Source: Paracoccaceae bacterium (GTDB taxonomy: Bacteria > Pseudomonadota > Alphaproteobacteria > Rhodobacterales > Rhodobacteraceae). Taken from it: 64,000 bases of DNA. Made by a program: the position numbers and the translations under genes. Shown in pieces: positions 8,992 through 18,346 of this stretch (within the stretch, counting starts at the first letter, position 1; every line of letters begins with the position of its first letter). The DNA is taken from assembly GCA_012103375.1 (NCBI GenBank), contig WLWX01000001.1, positions 3,700,492 through 3,764,491 on the forward strand. The letters are read 5' to 3'. Below the pieces are notes generated by a model. The model was not told the DNA's origin and did no database searches. It saw only the letters and a program-made list of their open reading frames with translations.

Positions 8992-10044
8992 AAGCGTTTC
9001 GTCTTGAACCTGAATCGCGAGGGATTCCCTTGAGACCTGATCTGTGATTCATCCTGTTTGGGAGGATGGATCATGTCAGCACCTTTGCCATCTGCGCTTC
9101 GGATACGGTTTCAGAGATACATTGAAGAAGGGTTGAGCGGGCGCGCGGCGGCGTTGCGGTTGAAGCTGTCGCCTGCCACAGGCGCGCGGTGGGCGCGTCA
9201 GGTGAGGATGAAGGGTCATGCGGAACCTGCCCGGCAGGGACCGCCGCGCGGCAAGGGAAAGCTGGCTCCGCATCGGGAATTCTTTGAGGAGTTGATCGCA
9301 CAAGACCCTGACATCACGCTCTTTGAGTTGCGTAATGCGCTGGCCGATGCAGAGGGTGTGCGGGTGCATCACTCCTCCATCGCCAACCTTCTGTCCCGGC
9401 TCGGCTTCACGTACAAAAAAAGTCGCTGGTCGCAACCGAGCGCCGCCGCGCCAAGGTAAGGCAGCAACGGGCCGACTGGTTCAGATACCGCTCGCCAGCC
9501 ATTGCGACCTTTCCTGAGCGCGTTGTCTTTATTGACGAAACCGCAGTGAAGACAAACCTCACGCGCCTACGCGGCAGAGCCAAGCGCGGTAAGCGCCTGA
9601 CGATGGATGCGCCCTTCGGAAGCTGGGGAACCCAAACCTTGATCGCGGGCCTGACCCAAGGCGCGCTGATCGCACCTTGGGTCATCAAGGGAGCGATAGA
9701 TGGCCCCGCCTTCGCGGCCTACATCCGCGAAGTGCTGGTCCCCGAGATCAACCCCGGCACTGTCGTCATTCTCGACAACCTGGCAACCCACCGGAATAAG
9801 GAGGCGACGCAGGCTTTACGCAATCACGGCTGCTGGTTCCTTTACCTGCCACCGTACTCGCCCGACCTGAATCCCATCGAGCAGGCCTTCTCTAAACTGA
9901 AAGCCCATTTGCGACGGATCGGGGCCAGGTCCTTTACCCAGGTCTTCGAAGCAATCGGAGCAATCTGCGATCTCTACGACCCAGTAGAATGCTGGAACTA
10001 CTTTAAGGCCGCCGGATATGTCTCAGGTTAATGTCGAAACGCTT
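8992..10044 (+). mobile_element. IS630-family insertion sequence, copy B (1053 bp)
   Basis: Intact copy with ends aagcgtttcg and cgaaacgctt and TA on both sides (8990-8991, 10045-10046). It is the same length as copy A without its MITE. The left flank looks like the 3' end of one gene and the right flank is the middle of an acyl-CoA synthetase gene, both on the minus strand. The two flanks do not join into one plausible protein, so DNA has been lost or exchanged here. Confidence 0.9.
9073..10031 (+). CDS. IS630-family transposase (orfA/orfB, -1 frameshift), copy B
   Basis: Same two-frame structure as copy A: orfA from 9073 to 9459 with a helix-turn-helix, then orfB in the -1 frame from the A-run near 9415-9421 to 10031, with motifs VVFIDETA, VVILDNLATH and YSPDLNPIEQ. 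The copies are identical where compared. Production of the full protein would need -1 slippage. Confidence 0.9.
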
Positions 10045-11661
10045 TAGGGTCACGTCTGGGTGGCTGGTCAGGCAGGCTTCGATCTCGGCCGGGCCGATCC
10101 GGTAGCCGGAAGAGGTTATGACATCGTCGTCGCGCGCCACGAAGCTGATGTAACCGTCGGCGTCCATCCGCCCCAGATCGCCGGTCACCATCCAGTCGCC
10201 AATGAACTTGGCGGCCGTCGCCTTGGGCGCGTTCCAGTATCGCAAGAACATCACCGGGTCTGGCGCATCCTTGGTGGCGCGGATGGCGATCTGACCAATC
10301 TCTCCTTGCGCGACGCATTGCCCGGCAGCGTCGATCACGGCAACATCGTGCCCCGGCGCGGCGCGACCGATTGCGCCGTCACGCAGGGGCAGGACGGCGG
10401 AACACCCGGTGATGACCAGATTGCATTCGGTCTGGCCGTAAAACTCGTTGATCGGCGCGCCAATCTGATCGCGCGCCCAGGCGCGGAGCGCGGGCGACAG
10501 GGCCTCTCCGCCCGAGCCGATGGCCCGGACCGCATGGCAATCGGGGACCGGCACCTCGCGAAGCAGGTTCAGCGCGGTGGGCGGCAGGAACAGAACCGAC
10601 ACGCGGTGCCGGGCGATCAAGTCCCACGCAGCGCGCGCATCGAACTTCGCCATCCGGTGACACACCACGGGCACGCCGAAATACAGGCACGGCAGCGCCA
10701 GATCCATCAGCCCGCCGATCCAGGCCCAATCTGCCGGGGTCCAGCCGATGTCACCGGGTTTCGGAAAATCCTCATAACACAGTTGCAGTGTCGGCAGATG
10801 GCCGATTGTGTTGAAAAACTCCGAAATCAGAGCGTCGCGGATTTCTTGCGAAAACCTATGAAGCGAAATAGTCGGAAAGCTTTGACCACGAGACAGCGCA
10901 TGGCTGCGCGTGAGCGCATGTAGGCGATTTGGGCCGACCCCCGCGCCAAAAATTTAGGATCGGGCTGCATGGAAAGAAAAATCATCGTTCAGGCCCTAAA
11001 ACGGAGTTTTTCAACACAATCGGCCCAACAGAAACCGGTGCGCGTGAAGCGCCCCTTTGGGCGGCCCGGTTGTGCCAGAGGTATAGATAATCATCGCCGG
11101 ATCCGCGGCCCCGGCTACGGGGGGTCGTGGCGTTGCAGGCGCGTTGTTCAGCGTGCCCAAGAAATCGCGCGCCGGGCTGATGGGCTGATCCGTTACATAG
11201 ATCCGCGACAGGCCCGGCAGATCCAAACCGGTCAGCTTCGCCGCCCCCTCGGCATTGGTTATGATTGCTTTGGCGCCAGAATCGCTAAGCCGGAAGTGCA
11301 GGGCATCGGGGCCGAACAGCGAAAACAGCGGCACCGTGACCGCGCCCAACTTCATCGCGGCGAAATGCGTGATCAGCACCTCGGGCGTTTGTGGCAGCAG
11401 GATCGCGACGCGGTCGCCCTGCCCGACGCCATCCGCCGACAGCACGTTGGCAAACCGGTCCGAGGCGTCGCGCAGCTGCCCGAACGTCCAGTTGCGGATC
11501 CCGTCACCGCGCTGCTCGATCAGTGCCAGGCGGTCAGGTTCCGCATTGGCCCAAACGTCGCAGCAGGCGGCGGCAATATTGAAATCATCCGGCACGCGCC
11601 ATTGAAAACGCGCGCACATATCGTCCCAGTCGCCGACCGTTGAAAGTGGCCGGTCGGCCAT
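10045..11661 (-). pseudogene. AMP-forming acyl-CoA synthetase, split by a MITE and truncated by IS630
   Basis: Translation starts at 11661 on the minus strand (MADRPLSTVGDWDDM), 5 bp after the lipoprotein gene. The adenylate-forming signature YTSGTTGPPKGALHAH is present, then HRFLLG, where the MITE at 10804-11021 interrupts. With the MITE and one GGCC removed the frame continues as HLPTLQLCYEDF, followed by the family motifs NEFYGQTE, the TGDLG hinge motif and SSGYRIGPAEIE. The protein ends at HPDVTL where IS630 copy B begins, so the C-terminal subdomain with the catalytic Lys of the family is missing. Two independent lesions make it a pseudogene. The original substrate is unknown; the enzymes activate fatty or other carboxylic acids. 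Confidence 0.9.
10804..11021 (+). mobile_element. 218-bp MITE, copy 2
   Basis: Same 20-bp terminal inverted repeat and length as copy 1. GGCC flanks both sides (10800-10803, 11022-11025). It splits the acyl-CoA synthetase gene. Its sequence matches copy 1 in the same orientation throughout as far as compared. Confidence 0.95.
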
Positions 11662-11666
11662 GGGGC

Positions 11667-12146
11667 TTACTGTCCGTAGATCACGAACTCTGGCAAGCCG
11701 GTCAGCGGCGCATCCAGCGCGCGGAACGCCGCCAGCGAGGCACGGCTGCCGCCGGACCCTGCGGGCCGCAGCTGAACCTCGACCGTTTTGCGGGTGATCG
11801 GGTATTCGATCTTGCCGGTGGTCGGCGCCGACACCAGCGGTGTTTCAATCCACAGCCCGCCTTCGGTCGGATCACCGAGCGAGGCGATGGTGCTGCCCAG
11901 CCGGGCCCCCTTGTTGGCCGCCGCAGCAGACACCCATGCCGCGCGTTGTTCGGCGATTTCCGGATCAACTGGGGCCGAGGCCACGCGCGGGGCCACAAAG
12001 GTCGGATCCTGCGTCCCGGCCGCAGGCGCTGCGACCTCTTCAATCGGAGGTGCCTCATAGGGCGCAAAAAGGTTGTCGAAAAACGTGCCTTCAGTACAGG
12101 CAGTCAGGGCAAGCGGGGCCAGCAGGGGCAAAAATACGAGTCGCAT
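11667..12146 (-). CDS. Uncharacterised lipoprotein
   Basis: Protein of 159 residues with a short N-terminal signal, MRLVFLPLLAPLALTAC, in which LTAC is a good lipobox with Cys17 as the lipidation site. The rest has no domain I recognise: a Pro/Ala-rich stretch up to about residue 60, then a compact part with SLGDPTEGGLWIETPLV and a C-terminal PEFVIYGQ. It lies directly upstream of the acyl-CoA synthetase gene (5-bp gap) and divergent from moaA. Its role is unknown; the lipobox predicts an outer or inner membrane anchor facing the periplasm. Confidence 0.75.
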   Translation of the reverse strand: MRLVFLPLLAPLALTACTEGTFFDNLFAPYEAPPIEEVAAPAAGTQDPTFVAPRVASAPVDPEIAEQRAAWVSAAAANKGARLGSTIASLGDPTEGGLWIETPLVSAPTTGKIEYPITRKTVEVQLRPAGSGGSRASLAAFRALDAPLTGLPEFVIYGQ

Positions 12147-12155
12147 CGCGGCAAA

Positions 12156-12233
12156 CTAGGCGACAATCACGGCGGGTTCAACGCATTGTGCGCATGGCCC
12201 CCTGCCCTTGTGGTGAACCGCCGACGCGCCTAG
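12156..12233 (+). promoter_or_regulatory. Strongly base-paired leader upstream of moaA
   Basis: The 97-bp gap between the divergent lipoprotein gene and moaA contains two nested inverted repeats. The outer stem is CTAGGCG (12156-12162) with CGCCTAG (12227-12233). The inner stem is CGGCGGGTTCA (12170-12180) with TGAACCGCCG (12214-12223), with one bulged G. The outer stem includes the first bases of the TAGGG that could serve as ribosome site for moaA, 8 nt before the ATG. It could be a cis-regulatory RNA or an operator. It does not obviously match the Moco-riboswitch consensus that I remember. Confidence 0.5.
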
Positions 12234-12243
12234 GGTCCGGCCC

Positions 12244-13254
12244 ATGTCACAGGCTGCCCCCCTCATTGATCCGTTCCAGCGCCCGATCAGCTATCTTCGG
12301 GTTTCGGTCACCGACCGCTGCGATTTCCGCTGTGTGTACTGCATGTCGGAAAACATGACCTTCCTGCCCAAGAAAGAGCTTTTGACGCTGGAGGAGCTGG
12401 ACCGCATGTGTTCGGCTTTTGTGGGTCTTGGCGTCAACAAGCTGAGGATCACCGGCGGTGAGCCGCTGGTGCGGCGCGACATCATGACCTTCTTCCGTTC
12501 GATGGGCCGTCATCTGGACAGCGGCGCGTTGCAGGAACTGACGCTGACGACAAACGGGTCGCAATTGTCGCGGTTCGCGGATGACCTGTTTGCGGCGGGC
12601 GTGCGGCGGGTGAATGTATCGCTGGATACGCTGGACGAGGCGAAGTTTGCCCGCGTCACCCGTTGGGGGCGCCTGCCGCAGGTGCTGAAAGGGATTGATG
12701 CGGCGCAGGCAGCAGGCTTGCGGGTCAAGATCAACGTTGTGGCCCTGAAAGGGTTTAATGAGGATGAGCTGTTCAGCATCGCGGATTGGTGTGCCAAGCG
12801 CGATATGGACCTGACGTTTATCGAGGTGATGCCGATGGGCGATCTGGGTGGCGAGGACCGGGTCGGGCAATATTGGTCGCTGAACGATTTGCAGACGCAA
12901 CTGGCCAGCCGGTTCACCCTGACTGACCTGCCCGAACGCACCGGCGGCCCGGCGCGCTATGTCCGGGTGGAAGAGACGGGCCAGAAGATCGGCCTGATCA
13001 CCCCGCTGACCCATAATTTCTGCGAAAGCTGCAACCGCGTGCGCCTGACCTGCACGGGTGAGTTGTTCATGTGTCTGGGCCAGGAAGACAACGCCGACCT
13101 GCGCAGCGCGCTTCGCGGCAGCGAATCGGATGCGCCGCTGGAAGCGGCGATCCGGCGCGCAATCTCGCTGAAACCCAAGGGGCATGATTTCGACTATTCC
13201 CGCCAGAAGCCGGACGGTCAGGTCAGCCGACATATGAGCCACACCGGCGGGTGA
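12244..13254 (+). CDS. moaA: GTP 3',8-cyclase MoaA (molybdenum cofactor biosynthesis)
   Basis: Radical-SAM enzyme of 336 residues that, in the known pathway, turns GTP into the 3',8-cyclo-dihydro intermediate of molybdopterin synthesis. The N-terminal cluster ligands are Cys26, Cys30 and Cys33 (CDFRCVYC). The second 4Fe-4S site that binds the substrate is Cys260, Cys263 and Cys277. TGGEPL (SAM contact) is present, and the protein ends in Gly-Gly, which is essential in known MoaA. Length and start agree with the family. The product would feed molybdoenzymes such as the SoxC seen at the right end of the window. A structured leader precedes the gene. Confidence 0.97.
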   Translation: MSQAAPLIDPFQRPISYLRVSVTDRCDFRCVYCMSENMTFLPKKELLTLEELDRMCSAFVGLGVNKLRITGGEPLVRRDIMTFFRSMGRHLDSGALQELTLTTNGSQLSRFADDLFAAGVRRVNVSLDTLDEAKFARVTRWGRLPQVLKGIDAAQAAGLRVKINVVALKGFNEDELFSIADWCAKRDMDLTFIEVMPMGDLGGEDRVGQYWSLNDLQTQLASRFTLTDLPERTGGPARYVRVEETGQKIGLITPLTHNFCESCNRVRLTCTGELFMCLGQEDNADLRSALRGSESDAPLEAAIRRAISLKPKGHDFDYSRQKPDGQVSRHMSHTGG

Positions 13255-13407
13255 AGTTTGGGCCGGTACCCAAGCAGAGCAGCCACGACTATCGACAAGA
13301 CTATTTGCGCAGTGTGTCCAGATTGAATGTGTCGGTCATGGGCGCATGCTTTGTGCACGACTTAGAGCGCTATCCCAAATACCTCGATCGCCACCGGAAT
13401 TCCCTGC

Positions 13408-13426
13408 GCCCGGTGCGCGCCAAAGG
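13408..13426 (+). repeat. 19-nt dispersed repeat, copy 1
   Basis: gcccggtgcgcgccaaagg occurs here and, inverted, at 38062-38080. Both copies are between genes. GCGCGCC lies inside a partial palindrome (gcgcgccaaaggcgc) in this copy. Confidence 0.6.
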
Positions 13427-13437
13427 CGCAGGGCGTA

Positions 13438-13464
13438 CGCCGGACCGGCCCCACCGGTCTGGCG
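13438..13464 (+). terminator. Hairpin between convergent moaA and queA
   Basis: An 11-bp stem with one mismatch (13438-13448 with 13454-13464) and loop CCCCA. There is no T-run after it, so intrinsic termination is uncertain. Confidence 0.3.
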
Positions 13465-13779
13465 TCGGTTCGAGGTTGGCACATCCTGGATAGTTGACGG
13501 CTAACACCTCGCCATAAAACATGCCCATCCAACGTTGCTACGCCAGCCCGCCGGTCCGGCGCGCGCCCGGCTAAGCGCGGGTGTTCGTCTTTGGGCATCG
13601 TTGCAGATTGAAAGGATGATGCTTGAGGTAGGGCGAGCATGGCGCATGCGCGCCGGTGTCGATTACGCGCGATTGGTTCGCAGTCTTGGAATGTCGCCGA
13701 TAAAGACATGCTCTGACCGGGCTTGGTGGATTGCGTTGATGGCATAAAGCGCTGTTTGAGACTGGTGAATCTGCCGCGC

Positions 13780-14841
13780 TTACTTGTCCCGCACCGGCAT
13801 CAACAGCGACGCATCTCCGTACGAAAAGAACCGATACCCCTGCGCGATCGCATGGGCATAGGCGGCGCGGATTTCCTCGACCCCCAGAAACGCGGCGACA
13901 AGCATCATCAGCGTTGATTTCGGCAGGTGGAAATTGGTCATCAGCGCGTCGGTGGCGCGGAACCGGAATCCCGGTGTGATGAAGATATCCGTCGCACCTT
14001 TCCACGGGGCAACCTCGCCTGTTTCGCGCGCGGCGGTTTCCAGCAGGCGCAGGGCGGTTGTGCCGACAGGGATGATGCGCCCTCCCGCAGCGCGGGTGGC
14101 GGCAATCTCGGATGCGGCCTGCGCGGTCACCTCGCCGCGTTCGGCATGCATTTTGTGGTCCGCGATATCATCCACCTTCACCGGCAGAAACGTGCCTGCG
14201 CCGACATGCAGCGTGACATAGGTTATGCCGACGTTTTGCCGACGCAATGCCGCCAGTAATTCATCGTCAAAATGAAGCGAGGCGGTCGGGGCCGCCACCG
14301 CCCCCGCTGCGCGCGCCCAGACCGTCTGATAATCGTCGTGATCCTGCGCGTCCGGCGCACGCAAGGCGGCGATGTAGGGCGGCAATGGCATCGCGCCAGC
14401 CTTGGCCAATGCGGTATCAAATTCGTCCCCCACGACGTTGAATTGCAGTGTCGCCTGACCATCGGCGCGCCCAGTCACCGTGGCGCTAAGTGCTTCGGAG
14501 AAAACGATATCCTCAGCGTCGCGTATCTTCTTGAGCGGTTTGACAAGCGCCTGCCATTGCCCATCGGCCATAGGCTCCAGCAGGGTCACCTCGATCTTCG
14601 CGGCCACGGGACCCTGGGTAGAGGCGCGGTGGCGCAACCCGGTCAACCTGGCAGGGATCACCCGCGTATCGTTCAGCACCAGCCGATCGCCGGGGCGCAA
14701 CCAGTCGGGCAGATCCGTGACATGCGCGTCCGTCAGGCGCCCCCGCTCGGCCACCAGAAGGCGCGCCGAAGACCGAGGCTTGGCGGGCCGCGTGGCGATC
14801 AGACCCTCGGGCAGATCAAAGTCAAAATCGCTGAGTTTCAT
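13780..14841 (-). CDS. queA: S-adenosylmethionine:tRNA ribosyltransferase-isomerase QueA
   Basis: Protein of 353 residues starting [20 protein letters not shown], the typical QueA opening. It transfers and isomerises the ribosyl part of SAM onto 7-aminomethyl-7-deazaguanine in tRNA, giving epoxyqueuosine. Family segments visible are [32 protein letters not shown], present as one block near residues 35-70, LHVGAGTF about residue 210, and [28 protein letters not shown] near the C-terminus. Length is normal for the family. A repeat-hairpin of the intergenic family lies just upstream. Confidence 0.97.
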   Translation of the reverse strand: MKLSDFDFDLPEGLIATRPAKPRSSARLLVAERGRLTDAHVTDLPDWLRPGDRLVLNDTRVIPARLTGLRHRASTQGPVAAKIEVTLLEPMADGQWQALVKPLKKIRDAEDIVFSEALSATVTGRADGQATLQFNVVGDEFDTALAKAGAMPLPPYIAALRAPDAQDHDDYQTVWARAAGAVAAPTASLHFDDELLAALRRQNVGITYVTLHVGAGTFLPVKVDDIADHKMHAERGEVTAQAASEIAATRAAGGRIIPVGTTALRLLETAARETGEVAPWKGATDIFITPGFRFRATDALMTNFHLPKSTLMMLVAAFLGVEEIRAAYAHAIAQGYRFFSYGDASLLMPVRDK

Positions 14842-14900
14842 GGCGCATGCATCTGGCTGGAAACGCAGGCGCTTGCAAGCATTGCATGCGGAGGACCGCA

Positions 14901-14982
14901 GGCGGTGGCGGGACGCTGTCTGCCCCCCGAAGTCGAGGGCCGGGCCCTCGACACCCCCCGAGAGTATTTACGGCGAAAAGAC
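14901..14982 (+). repeat. Intergenic hairpin repeat, member 3
   Basis: It contains a perfect 10-bp inverted repeat, gtcgagggcc against ggccctcgac (14932-14952), followed by ccccccgagagtatttacgg and cgaaaagac. It lies between divergent queA and the peroxiredoxin gene, and shares its core with members at 8571-8625 and 8778-8812. Confidence 0.6.
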
Positions 14983-15081
14983 ATTCGGCGCAGGCGCAGG
15001 GTGCAATCGACTCGACCCCGCCAGCGGCACACGCCAGACTGGGACAGATTGCGCCAGACCATTCAGATGTTCGGAGACCCC

Positions 15082-15546
15082 ATGCTGACAAAAGGCGATA
15101 TCGCCCCGGATTTCACCCTGCCCCGCGATGGTGGCGGAACAATCTGTCTGAGCGATCTGCGCGGCGCGCGGGTTGTGTTGTTCTTTTATCCAAAGGACGA
15201 CACGTCGGGCTGTACGGCCGAGGCACTGGCCTTCACCGCCCATCGCAAGGACTTCGATGCAGCCGGTGTTCAGGTGCTGGGCATTTCGAAAGACACCGTC
15301 GCAAAGCATGACAAATTTCGCGACAAACACGGGCTGGCGATTCCGCTTTTGTCGGATGCGGGCGGCGATGTTTGCGACCGGTACGGCGTGTGGGCAGAAA
15401 AGCAGATGTATGGAAAGTCCTATTTTGGCATTATTCGAACGACACTGATTATCGGCCCGGATGGGCGGGTCGAGCGGGTCTGGAACAAGGTCAGGGTGAA
15501 GGGGCATGTGGAAGATATCCTGGCCCATCTGCGCGACGACGCATGA
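15082..15546 (+). CDS. bcp: Bcp/PrxQ-type peroxiredoxin
   Basis: Thioredoxin-fold peroxidase of 154 residues that reduces hydrogen peroxide and organic peroxides in the cytoplasm. The peroxidatic Cys is Cys44 in SGCTAEA. The resolving Cys found five residues later in E. coli Bcp is absent (Leu49), so this is a one-Cys or atypical type. The start at 15082 is chosen over 15067 because GGAG lies at the right distance before it. The stop overlaps the next gene's ATG (ATGA), so the DUF455 protein is co-translated. Confidence 0.9.
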   Translation: MLTKGDIAPDFTLPRDGGGTICLSDLRGARVVLFFYPKDDTSGCTAEALAFTAHRKDFDAAGVQVLGISKDTVAKHDKFRDKHGLAIPLLSDAGGDVCDRYGVWAEKQMYGKSYFGIIRTTLIIGPDGRVERVWNKVRVKGHVEDILAHLRDDA

Positions 15547-16355
15547 CCACGCTGACTCAAATGGCGGTCGAGGTTCTGACCACCGCTGACGGGCGCGCCA
15601 AGACGGCGCTGTCGCGTGCCCATGCGCAGCGCTGGCAGGCGGCGCGGGGCCAAGGGCAGCCGCTGGCGCTGGGGGATGCCGCGCCGCCATCCTTCCCGGC
15701 CCGGCCGGACCGGCCCGAGTTGAAAGACCCGCGCGATGTACCCCATCGCAAGCCTGGATCCGAGGCCGGGCGCCTTGCGCTGCTGCATGCTGTCGCGCAT
15801 ATCGAGCTTAACGCAGTCGATCTGCACTGGGACCTGATCGTGCGGTTTTCGGATGTCAGGATGCCGCTGGGATTCTATGACGACTGGGTGCGCGCTGCGG
15901 ATGAAGAATCCAAACATTTCAATCTGATGTGTAATTGCCTTGAAGACCTCGGCAGCTATTACGGGGCCCTGCCCGCCCATGCCGGTATGTGGCGCGCGGC
16001 CACGGACACTCAGGGGGATTTCATGGGCCGCCTTGCCGTTGTCCCGATGGTGTTAGAGGCGCGCGGGCTGGATGTGACGCCCGGTATGATCAAGGTGTTT
16101 CGCCAGGCCGAGCTGACCGATGCGGTCGCGGCGCTTGAAACGATTTACAGCGAAGAAGTCGGGCATGTGGCCTATGGCTCCAAATGGTTCCACTTTCTGT
16201 GTGGCCGGCACGAGATGGACCCCCGTGACACCTTCCACGATCTGGTGCGACGCTACTTCCACAGCCACCTGCGCCCGCCCTTCAACGAAGAAAAACGCGC
16301 CGAAGCCGGGATGCCGCCGGACTTCTACTGGCCCCTAACCGAAGCGGCGCGCTGA
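15543..16355 (+). CDS. DUF455 family ferritin-like protein
   Basis: Protein of 270 residues. The region from about residue 75 onward carries helices with repeated carboxylate and His pairs that suggest a ferritin-like metal site: AHIELNAVDLHWD, ADEESKHFNLM, MVLEARGLD and YSEEVGHVAYG. This pattern is typical of DUF455, a family without a settled function. It overlaps the peroxiredoxin gene by 4 bp, so a role in oxidative or metal metabolism is possible but not shown. Confidence 0.85.
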   Translation: MTTLTQMAVEVLTTADGRAKTALSRAHAQRWQAARGQGQPLALGDAAPPSFPARPDRPELKDPRDVPHRKPGSEAGRLALLHAVAHIELNAVDLHWDLIVRFSDVRMPLGFYDDWVRAADEESKHFNLMCNCLEDLGSYYGALPAHAGMWRAATDTQGDFMGRLAVVPMVLEARGLDVTPGMIKVFRQAELTDAVAALETIYSEEVGHVAYGSKWFHFLCGRHEMDPRDTFHDLVRRYFHSHLRPPFNEEKRAEAGMPPDFYWPLTEAAR

Positions 16356-16524
16356 GGGTTCGGCGGAAATCCGCCAACGCCAACGCCGCTTTGCCGATGC
16401 CGGAAAACCACAGTCAGAATCGTTGCGATTGCATGTATTGGTCGTTACGAAGGGCGCGTGCCGTGCGGGTTGGGGAACCCGGACAAATGAGCACCGGGGA
16501 CAGGAACGAGCACAGGACGGGGAT

Positions 16525-17856
16525 GTGAGGTCAAATTACCACCACGGACACCGACGGCAGGATTCGGCGCTGGAACGCGCCTTTCCCGAACAGCGCCTGT
16601 TTTTGCGATCGGAAGGGGAAACCCGTTACCTTCGCTTCACGCCTAAAATTCAGCTGATTGCGCTGACCGGCTGCGCGCTGGTGCTTGGCTGGACGATTGT
16701 TGCCACCGCAATCCTGTTGATGGATTCAGTCGGTGTCGGAAACGTTCGCGATCAGGTTGCCCGCGATCAGCTGCTTTATGAAAAGCGTCTGGCCACGATG
16801 AGCCAATCCCGCGACGCCCGCGCCGAAGAAGCGCGGCTGGCACAGGAACGGTTCAACACCGCTTTGCAGCAAGTCTCGAACATGCAGTCAGAGCTGCTGG
16901 CCAGTGAAGACCGCCGCCGTGAGTTGGAAACCGGGATCAAAGTTGTTCAGACTGCTCTGCGCCGGACCATTCTGGAACGTGACGCCGCGATGGCCGAAGG
17001 TGAGATGCTGTCGGGGCTGCTGACCGATGATGGCACGGCAAGAACCGGCACCACCAGCCGCACGCGCGAGATTGCGACAACCGTCGATATGCTGGCGGAC
17101 CTGCTGGATGTCACCGCTGCCGAGCGTGATATCGAATCCGTCGAATCCCAGGCGGCGCGTTCGGAATTGGAAGAACTTCTGCGCAAAAAGCGGATCGAGA
17201 ATGATCGCACGGACCGGATTTTTGCGCAGCTGGAAGAGGCGCTGACCGTATCGGTTCAACCGCTGGAGAAAATGTTCAGTTCCGCCGGGGTTAACACTGA
17301 CAACCTGATCGAGCAGGTGCGCCGGGATTATTCCGGTCAGGGCGGGCCGCTGGCGCCGCTGACGTTTTCAACCAAGGGCGAGGCGCCCGATGAAATGACC
17401 CTGCGCGCCAATGAGATCCTGTCCAGTCTTGACCAGATCAACCTGTACCGGCTGGCGGTCGAAAAGACGCCGTTCATGATCCCGCTTACGCAGTCTTTCC
17501 GCTATACCTCGGGGTTTGGCCCGCGCTGGGGCCGGATGCATTCGGGAACTGACTTCGCAGGTGCGCACGGATCGCCCATTCATGCCACCGCTGACGGCGT
17601 CGTGACCCATGCCGGGCGCGCAGGCGCCTATGGGAACCTGGTGAAAATCCAACACGCATACAGTTACGAAACACGCTATGCGCATGCCTCGAAAATTTAT
17701 GTGAAAGTCGGGCAGAGGGTCTCGCGCGGGGATCGTATCGCTGCTATGGGGAACACAGGCCGGTCGACCGGCACACACCTCCATTATGAAATTCGGATCG
17801 GCGGCAAGGCCATCAATCCAATGCGATATATCAAGGCAGCGCGAGATGTTTTCTAA
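16525..17856 (+). CDS. M23-family murein peptidase
   Basis: About 443 residues from a GTG at 16525 preceded by GGACGGGG. A TTG at 16423 in the same frame would add 34 residues with little protein character. A single membrane segment (about residues 42-63, IALTGCALVLGWTIVATAILL) is followed by a long coiled-coil region rich in Glu, Arg and Gln, then a C-terminal LytM/M23 domain. The zinc ligands are seen in MHSGTDFAG (His, Asp) and HLHYEI (His). Such enzymes cut peptide cross-links in peptidoglycan in the periplasm. It overlaps the bactofilin gene by 11 bp, a conserved pairing in proteobacteria, where the bactofilin scaffold may localise the peptidase. Confidence 0.92.
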   Translation: MRSNYHHGHRRQDSALERAFPEQRLFLRSEGETRYLRFTPKIQLIALTGCALVLGWTIVATAILLMDSVGVGNVRDQVARDQLLYEKRLATMSQSRDARAEEARLAQERFNTALQQVSNMQSELLASEDRRRELETGIKVVQTALRRTILERDAAMAEGEMLSGLLTDDGTARTGTTSRTREIATTVDMLADLLDVTAAERDIESVESQAARSELEELLRKKRIENDRTDRIFAQLEEALTVSVQPLEKMFSSAGVNTDNLIEQVRRDYSGQGGPLAPLTFSTKGEAPDEMTLRANEILSSLDQINLYRLAVEKTPFMIPLTQSFRYTSGFGPRWGRMHSGTDFAGAHGSPIHATADGVVTHAGRAGAYGNLVKIQHAYSYETRYAHASKIYVKVGQRVSRGDRIAAMGNTGRSTGTHLHYEIRIGGKAINPMRYIKAARDVF

Positions 17857-18346
17857 GAACAAATCCACCAACGAAGGTGCAACACCGGTCGATGGGCCGG
17901 CAAGCGGCGAAGGTGGGCCGCCACCTGCAAGCATCGCATCCGAAGCCTCGCCCGCAGCGCTTCCGGCGACGCGCGGCAAGCCGCCCGCATCGCTGCTGGC
18001 GGCGGATCTGACAATTGTCGGGAACATCAAGACATCAGGCGATGTTCAGATCGAGGGCAAGATCGAAGGCGACATCCGCGCCCATCTGCTGACCATCGGC
18101 GAAAGCGCCACGATCAAGGGTGAATGCCTGGCCGACGATGTGGTTGTGCATGGCCGGGTGATCGGAAAAGTGCGCGGTTTGAAAGTGCGCCTGACGGCCA
18201 CGGCGCGGGTCGAAGGTGATATCGTTCACAAGACCATCGCGATCGAAAGCGGCGCGCATTTCGAAGGCTCGGTCCAGCGTCAGGATGATCCGCTGAACGC
18301 CGCGGGCAAGCCCCGCGCGATTGCGCGGGCGACGGTGGAAAGCTGA
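17846..18346 (+). CDS. Bactofilin
   Basis: Protein of 166 residues. A disordered Pro/Ala-rich N-terminus of about 45 residues is followed by the beta-helical bactofilin domain: DLTIVGNIKTSGDVQIEGKI, which is the family signature, then repeated short strands with GEC, GRV and GSV turns. Bactofilins polymerise without nucleotide and organise cell-wall enzymes. The start at 17846 lies inside the upstream M23 peptidase gene, so the two are translationally coupled. Confidence 0.93.
   Translation: MFSKNKSTNEGATPVDGPASGEGGPPPASIASEASPAALPATRGKPPASLLAADLTIVGNIKTSGDVQIEGKIEGDIRAHLLTIGESATIKGECLADDVVVHGRVIGKVRGLKVRLTATARVEGDIVHKTIAIESGAHFEGSVQRQDDPLNAAGKPRAIARATVES

Larger units (their letters stand above)
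13255..13779. other. 525-bp gene-free region between moaA and queA
   Basis: No frame looks protein-coding and no known RNA is recognised. It contains an imperfect hairpin (13438-13448 with 13454-13464, CGCCGGACCGG against CCGGTCTGGCG), and a 19-nt sequence (13408-13426) that recurs exactly, inverted, at 38062-38080. moaA and queA are convergent here, so the hairpin may serve termination. Confidence 0.5.

Noticed and set aside
10060-10923. Long plus-strand frame opposite the acyl-CoA synthetase
   Set aside because: It is a shadow of the minus-strand gene in GC-rich DNA, with no family motif and Arg/Gly/Gln-rich composition.
14272-15066. Upstream extension of the peroxiredoxin frame through the queA gene
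   Set aside because: It is antisense to queA and has no protein character. The start at 15082 has a ribosome site and the right family N-terminus.
16423-16524. Earlier TTG start of the M23 peptidase
   Set aside because: The added residues are Arg/Gly-rich without pattern, and GTG at 16525 has a good ribosome site.
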